Part shown: one piece after another, positions 6,972-14,900 of the stretch
Layout: each line of letters starts with the position of its first letter
Numbering within the stretch: position 1 is the stretch's first letter
Source: a virus
Direction: 5' to 3' (one strand)
DNA: 21,499 nt
IMG/VR virus record: IMGVR_UViG_3300037088_000639
Coordinates: 1 to 21,499 of that record
Translations under genes and position numbers: made by a program
Notes under the pieces: generated by a model
What the model was told of the DNA's origin: nothing
The model's input: only the letters and a program-made list of their open reading frames with translations
The model's database searches: none

Positions 6972-7220
6972 ATGGCATCAAATGACTTGAAGATTACGGT
7001 TGAACTGAGTCCGTTGTTTATTGTGGCCCCGAAGGAATGGGACAGTGAAACCATCGATAATTTTGAAGAACACTTGCACGGAGATTTGGCGATGGAGCGC
7101 ATTATTATTCTCCCTTACGGCACTAAAATATTTGGTTTCCTTAAGATTCATCAGAAGCCAAGCTTCTGGCTTGGTATCATAAAATCAATTTTACTCAAGA
7201 GAAAGGTGGTAACAAAATGA
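6972..7220 (+). CDS. hypothetical protein (82 aa)
   Basis: ATG 6972 follows two bases after the microprotein stop, and the ORF ends by ATGA overlap with the binding-protein gene. It starts MASNDLKITVELSPLFIVAP, contains alternating beta-like and acidic segments (WDSETIDNFEEHL), and ends in a Trp/Leu/Ile segment with a basic tail (FWLGIIKSILLKRKVVTK) that could bind membrane. No family recognised. Confidence 0.5.
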   Translation: MASNDLKITVELSPLFIVAPKEWDSETIDNFEEHLHGDLAMERIIILPYGTKIFGFLKIHQKPSFWLGIIKSILLKRKVVTK

Positions 7221-8230
7221 ATAAGGTACAGAAAGTGATCTTTGTTGTGTTATTGCTTATCATCGTGGGGTTGTTCGCCTATCAACTTACACAGGCTCCC
7301 GCACTGAAGCCGGTTGCAAAAGGAACCGACTTTTCGCAGTACCAGGACGGCAAGCCGTTCCGCATGGTGGTGACTAATCAGGAAGTCCCGGTCGTAAAGA
7401 TTATGATCGCCGGTTTCCTGCAGGCGTGTTCTGACTATAACCTCAAGTGTCAGGTCATGGGCGTCACCGGGAACGATATCGCCGGATCTGTGCAAATGGC
7501 TGAGCAATCGATCAGTCTGGGCAGCTCTGGCATCCTGGCCACTGTTTATGATAAGGCTTGGTATGGTCCGGTCGGGGATGCGATCAAAGCGGGGATCCCT
7601 GTGGTCAATGCGCACTTCCCAATGGCCTCTGATGTCATTCCAGGCCTTTCAGCATGGGTCGCTCCTGACAATACGGGGTACGCGGTTACCGCAGCTGATG
7701 CGATGGCCAGTAAGTTGAACTGCGCTGGAAAAGTAGCGATTACGCAGTCAGGGGCCAGCGACGCTGAGAGCGCCGTTAATGCATCCTTCAAAGCAGAGAT
7801 GGTCAAGGATTGCCCGAATATCGCTGTGCTTGACACACAGATGGAAACCACCGACCCGGCTCAGGCGATTCTTGTAACGAGCGCGATCATCAAAGCCAAT
7901 CCCGATTTATCCGGGGCGTTCTCCAGCACGGGCGGTGGGGCGACAGCCTGGGCGACATCGGCCAAAGAGAGCGGACTGGCCGCGGGTAAGATTGCGATAA
8001 TCGGGATGGACTTCACCCAGCAGAATCTTGACCTCTTGAAGAGTGGCGATGTGTACGCACTTGTGGCACAGCCAACTTTTACAGAGATGGAGGATGGTGT
8101 GGTTTTGCTTTTGGAGATCAGAATGGGCTATCAGATCCCGTACGCTAATGTTCTGGCAGCACCGTTGATCTTCAAGAATGGCACAGCACCCTACTATGAT
8201 ATTCTTAAGAAAGCGGAGGCAGTGAAATGA
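7217..8230 (+). CDS. type I periplasmic sugar-binding protein, RbsB-like (337 aa)
   Basis: The N-terminus is a short basic stretch, then a hydrophobic segment (residues 7-23, VIFVVLLLIIVGLFAYQ) with no lipobox Cys. This is either a signal peptide (possible cut after TQA, about residue 27) or an uncleaved anchor. The mature part fits Peripla_BP_4/RbsB: a first strand FRMVVTNQEVP, SGILATVYDKAWYGPVGDAI, GIPVVNAHFP, PDNTGYAVTAADAM, GKVAITQSG, and the C-lobe GKIAIIGMDFTQQNLDLLKSGDVYALVAQP. This two-lobed layout binds a monosaccharide-like ligand and delivers it to a permease, here almost certainly the one at 5736-6683. SD-like AAAGGTGG precedes the start. It is uncommon in a phage genome. The ligand cannot be read from sequence. 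Confidence 0.88.
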   Translation: MNKVQKVIFVVLLLIIVGLFAYQLTQAPALKPVAKGTDFSQYQDGKPFRMVVTNQEVPVVKIMIAGFLQACSDYNLKCQVMGVTGNDIAGSVQMAEQSISLGSSGILATVYDKAWYGPVGDAIKAGIPVVNAHFPMASDVIPGLSAWVAPDNTGYAVTAADAMASKLNCAGKVAITQSGASDAESAVNASFKAEMVKDCPNIAVLDTQMETTDPAQAILVTSAIIKANPDLSGAFSSTGGGATAWATSAKESGLAAGKIAIIGMDFTQQNLDLLKSGDVYALVAQPTFTEMEDGVVLLLEIRMGYQIPYANVLAAPLIFKNGTAPYYDILKKAEAVK

Positions 8231-8526
8231 TGAGCATAACTATGACTAATGCAGAACCAATAGCGGAGCAAGAATTATCCCCGCTGATGAAAAGCATAAA
8301 TGAATTGTATAAGGCAGTAAGTGGTGTTGAGACAAGAATTAGTGGGCATCTTGAACCAAAATTAAAACATTTAATGATGGTTCCAGACGCAGTAAAAAAA
8401 GATGAGGCCAACAAGTCCGTATCAGTTCAGATAGACTCTGCAGCCAAGCTCGAAATCGATCGATTGACTTCAAGGGTAAAAGTTATTGAAAGTATCCTTG
8501 AAAATTTTGCAAACAGACTGCAGTAA
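8227..8526 (+). CDS. hypothetical coiled-coil-like protein (99 aa)
   Basis: ATG 8227 overlaps the binding-protein stop (ATGA); ATG 8230 is an equally possible start one codon later. The product is charged and helical throughout, with heptad-like hydrophobic spacing in LSPLMKSINELYKAVSGVET and in RLTSRVKVIESILENFANRL. A homo-oligomeric helical bundle is likely. The segment is A-rich compared with the flanking genes. No family recognised. Confidence 0.55.
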   Translation: MMSITMTNAEPIAEQELSPLMKSINELYKAVSGVETRISGHLEPKLKHLMMVPDAVKKDEANKSVSVQIDSAAKLEIDRLTSRVKVIESILENFANRLQ

Positions 8527-8541
8527 AAAGGAGCATTCAAA

Positions 8542-8763
8542 ATGAGTCCATTACCAGACACCAAGAAAGCAGTAATATCCGACGCCACGATCGTCGAGCA
8601 ACTTCGCAGCGAGATATCCGTCCTAAATTCAGTGTTGGATGAAGCTCGCGCCCGCGACATGCTGGTGCAGGTCACCATGACCGACAAGGCCGGCACGCCG
8701 TCATTTCATCTTGACGCAGCGTACAAACAGCTCGCCAAGCCGCTCATCATCACGCACCTATGA
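8542..8763 (+). CDS. hypothetical protein (73 aa)
   Basis: ATG 8542 has a clear SD AAAAGGAG (8526-8533) eight bases upstream. The N-terminal 40 residues form a helix (VEQLRSEISVLNSVLDEARA) and the end has a short beta-like part (MLVQVTMTDKAG). The stop overlaps the methyltransferase start (ATGA), so the two are coupled. No family recognised; it may be a small partner of the preceding helical protein. Confidence 0.55.
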   Translation: MSPLPDTKKAVISDATIVEQLRSEISVLNSVLDEARARDMLVQVTMTDKAGTPSFHLDAAYKQLAKPLIITHL

Positions 8764-9233
8764 TTCGCCTTGATATTGGCAGTGGCCCTTTGCCGCGAGC
8801 TGGCTTCACCGGGGTGGACTTCTATGTCGACGCCCCGGGCATCATCAAGGCGCCAATGAATAAACTGCCCTACGAGGATGAGACCGTTGACGAGATTTAC
8901 AGCTCCCATGCTCTTGAGCACATCGGAAAATATGAGGTCATCCCCACGCTTACCGAGTGGTGGCGGGTGCTCAAGTTTGAGGGACTGCTTACTATAGAAG
9001 TCCCGGACTTCGAATGGGTGTGCAGGAACTGGCTAAAATATAAGGACAACGGGTGGAACCTTGACGCAGTGTTTGGAGACCAGGTTGACATGGGCCAGTA
9101 CCACAAAACTGGCTACACAAAACAGTTGATGTACGGGTACCTCATGGAGTCTGGTTTCACAGGCCGGACAGTTGAATCGGCTATTGTGTTTTCTCACAAT
9201 CAAGACTGTTTGGTATTTTCGGTTCAGAAATAG
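8760..9233 (+). CDS. small SAM-dependent methyltransferase, class I-like (157 aa)
   Basis: Begins MIRLDIGSGPLPRAGFTGVD. Residues 4-9 (LDIGSG) are the SAM-binding motif I, with the acidic GVD after the next strand as motif II. Then KLPYEDETVDEIYSSHALEHI matches the Methyltransf_11 pattern (motif IV), and WWRVLKFEGLLTIEVPDFE is the usual post-helix strand. Length is short for the family, and there is little room for a substrate domain. Such small enzymes often sit in polysaccharide clusters and O-methylate sugars. That role fits the neighbouring sugar genes but is inference. Translation is probably coupled to the upstream ORF, since no SD is evident. Confidence 0.8.
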   Translation: MIRLDIGSGPLPRAGFTGVDFYVDAPGIIKAPMNKLPYEDETVDEIYSSHALEHIGKYEVIPTLTEWWRVLKFEGLLTIEVPDFEWVCRNWLKYKDNGWNLDAVFGDQVDMGQYHKTGYTKQLMYGYLMESGFTGRTVESAIVFSHNQDCLVFSVQK

Positions 9234-9244
9234 GAGAATAATCA

Positions 9245-10267
9245 ATGCCATTCCTCAATAACTCGGAGCACTTTCTTTTGATGGACATTGCCGCCCTTAG
9301 TGGCACGGATCCGTCAAATTACCCACTGGTGCCGCTGGAGCAGTATGAGCACCGAACTCTGGATGAGCTAAAGCAGCTCAGGGATGTCGGCATACAAACC
9401 ACGATGAACTTCCAGACCGTACGCAAGTTTATAGAGACTGCGCCCGGGGTGTACGATTGGTCGTACCTGGACGGGTATGTTAACCGTGCTACGATCGCCG
9501 GAATGAAGTGTCTCTTGTTTACGACCACACATGGATATCCGGACTGGTACCCGGATGATTACTTTGCCAAGTGTGCGGACGGCGTCCACCGCGAGGCACT
9601 CAGTCCCTGGAATGAGGAGGCGATGGCCGATAACAACGCATTCACCCATAAATTGATCGAGCGTTATTACAGCGAAAATCACTGCATGGTGATCAGCAGC
9701 CAGCAGTCCGTTGGAGAGACCGCGTACCTGAATATGCCGGCCTTTTATGATCCTGCGGCTATAAAGTCGTACCAGGATTACTCAGAGACAGATGGCACGC
9801 CTTCCCCAAATGACCCGGTCACGAACCTGTGGATGTTGTACAGCCTCAGCAAGATGCTGGTCGAACAGCAGAGTATTATGGCCAAGCAGAACAATGAAAT
9901 CTGGCTGATGCTTCATCCGGCGATTGCCGACATGGGCTACTACGGAAATGGCTGCAACTGGATCGACGAGCTGGAGTATGACCTGACCCAGCGCATCCCT
10001 GGCGTTAAGATAAATCATCTCTACTATACGTGGATTCAATGGGCCGCGTACTGGTCAAAGATGAATTCCCTGCGCGACAAATATCACGAGGACGTTTTCG
10101 GTGGAGCGGAGTACGCAGAAGGATTGCCGGTGACAACACCACAGGCAATTGCACAGGGGCTGCGTGGTCAGATCATCGCCCCGTGTTACCCAGGAATACA
10201 CGAGCACCTTGAACCGTGGATGCTTGAGAACATCAAAGCAGCGCAGAAGTTGTGGGAAACCAAGTGA
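9245..10267 (+). CDS. putative TIM-barrel glycoside hydrolase, clan GH-A/GH42-like (340 aa)
   Basis: ATG 9245 is preceded by AGGAG. The stretch ETAPGVYDWSYLDGYVNRA, then AGMKCLLFTTTHGYPDWYPDD, is the beta-strand pattern seen in GH42/GH-A enzymes (pattern: P..G.yDws.lD......a...G.kvll.t....P.W). Candidate catalytic residues are Glu158 (SVGETAYL, where an acid/base Glu would end strand 4) and Glu289 (GGAEYAEG, where a nucleophile would end strand 7). No signal peptide is visible. It would cleave or rearrange a glycosidic bond. It could be a virion depolymerase, but it lacks a recognisable tail-fibre domain. It is the last gene of the left-hand run, directly before the promoter region. Confidence 0.6.
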   Translation: MPFLNNSEHFLLMDIAALSGTDPSNYPLVPLEQYEHRTLDELKQLRDVGIQTTMNFQTVRKFIETAPGVYDWSYLDGYVNRATIAGMKCLLFTTTHGYPDWYPDDYFAKCADGVHREALSPWNEEAMADNNAFTHKLIERYYSENHCMVISSQQSVGETAYLNMPAFYDPAAIKSYQDYSETDGTPSPNDPVTNLWMLYSLSKMLVEQQSIMAKQNNEIWLMLHPAIADMGYYGNGCNWIDELEYDLTQRIPGVKINHLYYTWIQWAAYWSKMNSLRDKYHEDVFGGAEYAEGLPVTTPQAIAQGLRGQIIAPCYPGIHEHLEPWMLENIKAAQKLWETK

Positions 10268-10316
10268 CACGCCCCTGCACAAAAAAGCATAAAAACAGTA
10301 AATCTGTGAAATAGTT

Positions 10317-10325
10317 TGCTATAAT
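10317..10325 (+). promoter_or_regulatory. extended -10 promoter before the terminase (cassette copy 1)
   Basis: TG-C-TATAAT at 10317-10325 is a perfect extended -10 box for a sigma70-type polymerase. No good -35 lies at 16-18 bp upstream, which extended -10 promoters do not need. Transcription would begin near 10332. The same TGCTAYAATAGMAA string occurs before the protease gene at 16125. A small ACAG-n5-CTGT dyad (10295-10307) lies just upstream and could be an operator, but this is weak. Confidence 0.7.
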
Positions 10326-10331
10326 AGAAAC

Positions 10332-10399
10332 AGATTCTGCAATTTCGTGAAACGTAGACACACGGAATGGATATCAGTCCATTCCGTGTTTTTATTTTT
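10332..10399 (+). ncRNA. conserved leader RNA, copy 1 (about 65 nt)
   Basis: The expected transcript between the promoter and the terminator holds CGTGAAACGTAGACACACGG (10346-10365), which recurs almost exactly at 16151-16171. CGTG (10346-10349) can pair with CACG (10361-10364), the same bases that form the left arm of the terminator, so a weak alternative hairpin competes with termination. It could be an attenuator leader or a released small RNA. The transcript start is inferred from the -10 box. Confidence 0.5.
10361..10399 (+). terminator. intrinsic terminator/attenuator in front of the terminase
   Basis: A perfect 11-bp stem (CACGGAATGGA with TCCATTCCGTG), a 6-nt loop and a T-rich tract (TTTTTATTTTT). 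It lies between the promoter and the terminase start at 10410, so transcripts from this promoter meet it within about 60 nt. Transcripts from the upstream accessory operon would also end here. Confidence 0.85.
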
Positions 10400-10409
10400 A
10401 AGGATATTG

Positions 10410-11942
10410 ATGGCGATCTCAATTGCAACCCCACTGGCTTTACGTGCAACAGCCGAGCTGGAATTACGCAGCCGGATCGGTAAAGAGACTGCCAATCCAG
10501 AAGGATCACAAAACCCCTTTCAAAAACAATATATGAATGATCCAGTGGCGTTTGTGCATGATTGTATTCGCTGGAAAGAAGGGGAGGGACCTGCAAACTA
10601 TCAAGACGCGGCTCTTTCAGAATTGATCATCTATCATCGCGAAAGTCTGCGCAGCCCTCACGGTGCCGGAAAAACAGGTTTAGTTGGATGGGCAGTCCTT
10701 TGGTTTTCATTGGTCAACGATGGATGGACAGATTGGAAGATCCCAATCACAGCCAGTGCCTGGCGACAATTGACGAAATTTGCCTTACCTGAAGTGCACA
10801 AGTGGGCGCGGCGATTGAAATGGGATAAGATCGGGCGCGAACCTTTCAACGAACGAACAGAACTCACACAACTTTCTTTGAAGCTAAAAACTGGGGAGGC
10901 ATTTGCTTTGGCCAGTGACAATAGCGCGTTGATAGAAGGCGCACACGCTTCAAAAATGATGTACGTTTTTGATGAATCCAAAGAGATACCTGTGGCTACA
11001 TGGGATTCTGCCGAAGGCGCATTCAGTGCTGGCGAGTGTTTTTGGTTGGCAGTAAGTACCCCGGGAGAACCAGTTGGTCGTTTCTATGATATTCAATCAC
11101 ATAAGCCCGGCTATGATGATTGGCATACAAAACACATTGCTCTTGAGGATGTAATCAGCGCGGGGCGTGTATCAAAATCGTGGGCAGAATCCAGACGGCT
11201 ACAATGGGGAGAGCAATCTGCAGTTTACCAGAACCGCGTCAAAGGTGAGTTTGCCAGCTCCGAGGCTGACGGTGTTATTCCGTTGTCATGGATAGAGGCC
11301 GCCAACGATCGCTGGGATGATTGGTTTGAAACCAAGCCTGAACTGACATTCGTGGCCGTGGGTGCAGATATCGCCAGATCAGGCGAGGATAAGACTGTTC
11401 TTGGCCTGCGCTGGGGCATGGTGCTCACGGAACTGCGGGTGACCTCGAAGGAGGACACTATGCAAACCACCGGTCGCGTCAAGGGAATTTTGGATGCTCA
11501 CGGTGGCAAGGCGATGGTCGATGTTATTGGCATTGGGGCCGGTGTGGTTGACCGCCTCCGTGAAATGAAAGACAAGAACGACCGGAAGTACAACATTGTT
11601 GCATTCAACGCATCCGAGCACACTGACTACACTGATAAATCGGGGGAGATGGGTTTTATAAATTGTAGAAGCGCTTCCTGGTGGCACCTGCGAGAACTTC
11701 TGGACCCGGCCGCAGAGAGTGGTATTGCGCTTCCAAAAGACGATATGTTGACCGGAGACCTGGTAGCCCCTCACTGGAAAGTTACCTCTGGGGGAAAGAT
11801 TCAAGTGGAAGCGAAGGAAGATATCAAAGAACGCATTGGAAGGTCTACTGATTACGGAGATGCTGTGGTCATGGCCTTTTTTGACAATAACGTGCTGTCT
11901 CTGCAGAACTGGACAGACGCCCTGAAGAAGCATACGAAGTGA
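10410..11942 (+). CDS. terL: terminase large subunit (510 aa)
   Basis: The start is ATG 10410 (MAISIATPLAL) with AAGGAT just upstream. A longer frame begins at GTG 10347 but lies inside the leader/terminator and is rejected. The ATPase part has the Walker A SPHGAGKT (residues 82-89, Lys88) and Walker B YVFDES (Asp188-Glu189). The C-terminal RNase H-like nuclease has Asp320 (VGADIARSGEDKT), Asp371 (AMVDVIGIG) and Asp484 (DYGDAVVMA), the three metal-binding acids of this fold. It is the packaging motor that cuts and pumps DNA into the prohead through the portal encoded next. No small terminase subunit is recognisable directly upstream. Confidence 0.93.
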   Translation: MAISIATPLALRATAELELRSRIGKETANPEGSQNPFQKQYMNDPVAFVHDCIRWKEGEGPANYQDAALSELIIYHRESLRSPHGAGKTGLVGWAVLWFSLVNDGWTDWKIPITASAWRQLTKFALPEVHKWARRLKWDKIGREPFNERTELTQLSLKLKTGEAFALASDNSALIEGAHASKMMYVFDESKEIPVATWDSAEGAFSAGECFWLAVSTPGEPVGRFYDIQSHKPGYDDWHTKHIALEDVISAGRVSKSWAESRRLQWGEQSAVYQNRVKGEFASSEADGVIPLSWIEAANDRWDDWFETKPELTFVAVGADIARSGEDKTVLGLRWGMVLTELRVTSKEDTMQTTGRVKGILDAHGGKAMVDVIGIGAGVVDRLREMKDKNDRKYNIVAFNASEHTDYTDKSGEMGFINCRSASWWHLRELLDPAAESGIALPKDDMLTGDLVAPHWKVTSGGKIQVEAKEDIKERIGRSTDYGDAVVMAFFDNNVLSLQNWTDALKKHTK

Positions 11943-11949
11943 GGTAGAT

Positions 11950-14900
11950 ATGGGTTTACGTGAAGCACTCAGCGGTTTTATTTCTGGACTTGGTCAAAGC
12001 GGTCAAACCGCCCGTCCGCCGGTAAATGTGCAACCTGGATTGGGAACGCTTGAGGTTGTTGATACATCGAAGTCACCGACCCGGAGCAATATTCCAGGCT
12101 CGTGGAGCCGGACGTTCCTTGGCCCAGGCCAGCCATTTGCCAGCATGGATATGTCGCAGGTGTCAGCCAGAGACAAAGACCGAGAGTCGGAGCCCAGGGC
12201 GTTTCAGTACGTGACAAGCGTCAACAGCACGATCAGCCCCAGGCTCGCTTATGGGCTCATGGCGTTCTCTGATCTGAGATTCTATGCAGAGTCTGTGCCG
12301 GAGGTTAGCATGTGCATCCGGTTGCTGACCGAGGAATTAAAAGCCTTTGTTCCGACCATCATCGATACGCAAGGCAATGCAATCTCCGATTCTGAATATC
12401 AATGGATGACTGACAGGCCGGACCAATTCAACCCGTTCCCGGTGTGGCTGTCCAGGTTCATGTACAACACACTTGTTTATGACGCTTGCACCGCTTACTT
12501 GGTGCGCAACAGCCGGAAGAAGATCATCGCATCACGTATCATTGATGGCTCCACCATCTTTGTGCTGATCGATGAACGCGGTGAGCAGCCACGACCACCG
12601 GCTCCAGCCTTCCAGCAGATCATCTGGGGTGTTCCCCACGGAATGTACAATACCCGGCAAATATGGTATCACCCGCGCCATCTGCGGGCCGATGCTCCTT
12701 ATGGGCGCAGCCCGGTCGAGGATTCGTTACCTGCAGTCAAGTTGCTGCAGAACCTCTGGGATTATGAAGGAGACAAATATATCGTCGGCAACATCCCCGA
12801 AATGGGTCTGACCACTCCTCCAGAATGGAAAGACGATGCTGATGCCATCCTGGAGTACGAGGACGCTTTCAACGCGAGAATGTCCGGGTCTAACAAGGAG
12901 CGTGTCAGGGTGAGATTCTTCCCGTCTGGGACAGAAACACTGGCCACGAAGGAATTGACGTTCAACAAGGATAGCTACGACGCCGCCACTAACGCGGTGC
13001 GCATGAGCTTTGGCATTTTGCAGTCAGAGGTTGGCGAAGGCCCCAGCGGCGGTCTGGGCGGGAAGGGTTATGCAGAAGCTATGCAGTCGGCCTTTTACCG
13101 CATGGGACTGGCCCCGCTGATATCATATATCGAGAGTCACTTCAACGATATCCTCAAGATGAACGGCGAGAATAAACAGAAGTTCAAACTTGAGTTTCCA
13201 CCTGAATCTCTGGATCCATCGAAAGAAGAAGAAAAATATGCTACAAGATTCGAGAATGGTGGTATCAACCGCGATGAATACAGGCAGGGAATTAGCATGA
13301 ACCCGATCGGCGGCGAGGTTGGCAATTTCTTCATCACCGACGCTGTTGGCCCGGACGAGGGCGATGATAGTCAAATGCCCGATTTCGGCGGCGGCGGCAG
13401 TGGCAACCACAGACCCATTAAGGTGATCAACACTAGACGTGTACAGGTACGCAGGCCGATCAAGGTTCTAAAGAACCCCGTGGACGTGGCCAAGAATCCT
13501 GTACCTGTCAAAAAGGTAGACGCCAGCGAGATAAAAGAGCTCGGTAATAAACTTGGCGTAGATTGGGACAACATCAATCCAGATGAATTTGTAGCCGGCG
13601 TGAATGAAGAAATGGAGCACATTGACACGGTTGGCAGTGTAGAGACCGTGGCACAGATCGCTCTTGACCACCTCAAGGAAGATCCCGCTTATTACACCAA
13701 GTTGAAAGGAATATTCGCAAAGTTCGACCTTCCAACGTTACAAAAGTATTGTGGTGTTGACCCGAATGACGACCTGTTATTTGGCAGCCCGGCGTCGCTT
13801 TACGCAGAGGCGGACATGCCCCACCAGGGAGCAAACGAGAGCATGATCGTGAGCATCGGGGGCACCAATGACCTGGATGCGAGGCCGGCAGTCTGGAAGC
13901 CCTTAGTTGGGGAGACACCTGATTTACAGGGATGGGTAAAGGGTACGCTGTTCCGCAGGGCCGAGGCAGCTTATTTGCTTGACAGAGAACTTGCCCCGGA
14001 CGAGAAACACTATCTGGTGCCGGTCGCATATATCACAGAGATCGACGGTGAAATCGGCAGCGTGCAGCATTATGTCATAGGCCGGCAAGACCGCGAGGAC
14101 GTCAGTGCTTACGGCCAGGAATGGATCGAGCAGGCTGCCGTCCTGGATTACATCATGGGACAGGTTGACCGAAATGGCAAGAACTGGTTGACGCACCCGC
14201 ACGATACTAAACGGCCCGTGTTGATCGACAATGACCTCTCATTCTCGCCTGACAAAGACGAGACTCTTCACAGCACATTCGTGGACGCCATGACCGGGCG
14301 GCCGCTGACACAAAAGACACTTGATGCAATTTACCTGGCAATTGGCAGCCACGACCTCTGGGAAGATTTGCAGGACTGCCTTGAGGACGAGGCGGCTGTA
14401 GCCAATGCGAAGGCACGTGCCGCAGAGCTGTACCAGAATGGCATGATTGGTGGCAGAGACCCGGATCGGGTGTTTGTGAAAAACAATTCAGACGAACCGC
14501 TTGACAAAGGCGACTTCGAAGAGGATAAACACCCACGCGCTAAAGATGGAGAATTCACAGGCAAGGGCAGAATGCTTAGATACGATCCAGAGAAACACAA
14601 GGGATTACCCCTGTATCAAATAGTGTCAGTAAAAGTTGGAGAGCATTCGATTGGCACTGGGCACGAACTTGTAACAGATGAAAAGGAAATAGAGAACGCC
14701 GACAAAGTCCCCTACTTTTTCAAAGTGAAATATTCTGATGTTGTGGCAAGAGATAGCGTTTCTTCTTACTTGCACCCTTTTACCGACGAAGAGGCAAAAA
14801 GTATCTCGGAGAAGTTACCTGTTGATGTTCCATTTTCAAAAGAGGGGTTGATAGCCACTGTTACTGATTGTCTCCCTAAATTATCCCCAGATGATTTGAA

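Noticed and set aside
7150-7172. Inverted repeat around AGAAGCCAAGCTTCT
   Set aside because: It lies inside a coding region, has no T-tract, and is short; not a terminator.
10295-10307. ACAG-n5-CTGT dyad as an operator upstream of promoter copy 1
   Set aside because: Only four bases per arm and not present at promoter copy 2, so chance is likely.
10347-10409. GTG start for the terminase inside the leader cassette
   Set aside because: It would translate the leader hairpin and T-tract; ATG 10410 has a ribosome site and matches a normal terminase N-terminus.
11379-11933. 184-codon reverse-strand ORF inside the terminase
   Set aside because: It lies wholly within the conserved nuclease domain, and its product has no coherent fold; shadow of the real gene.
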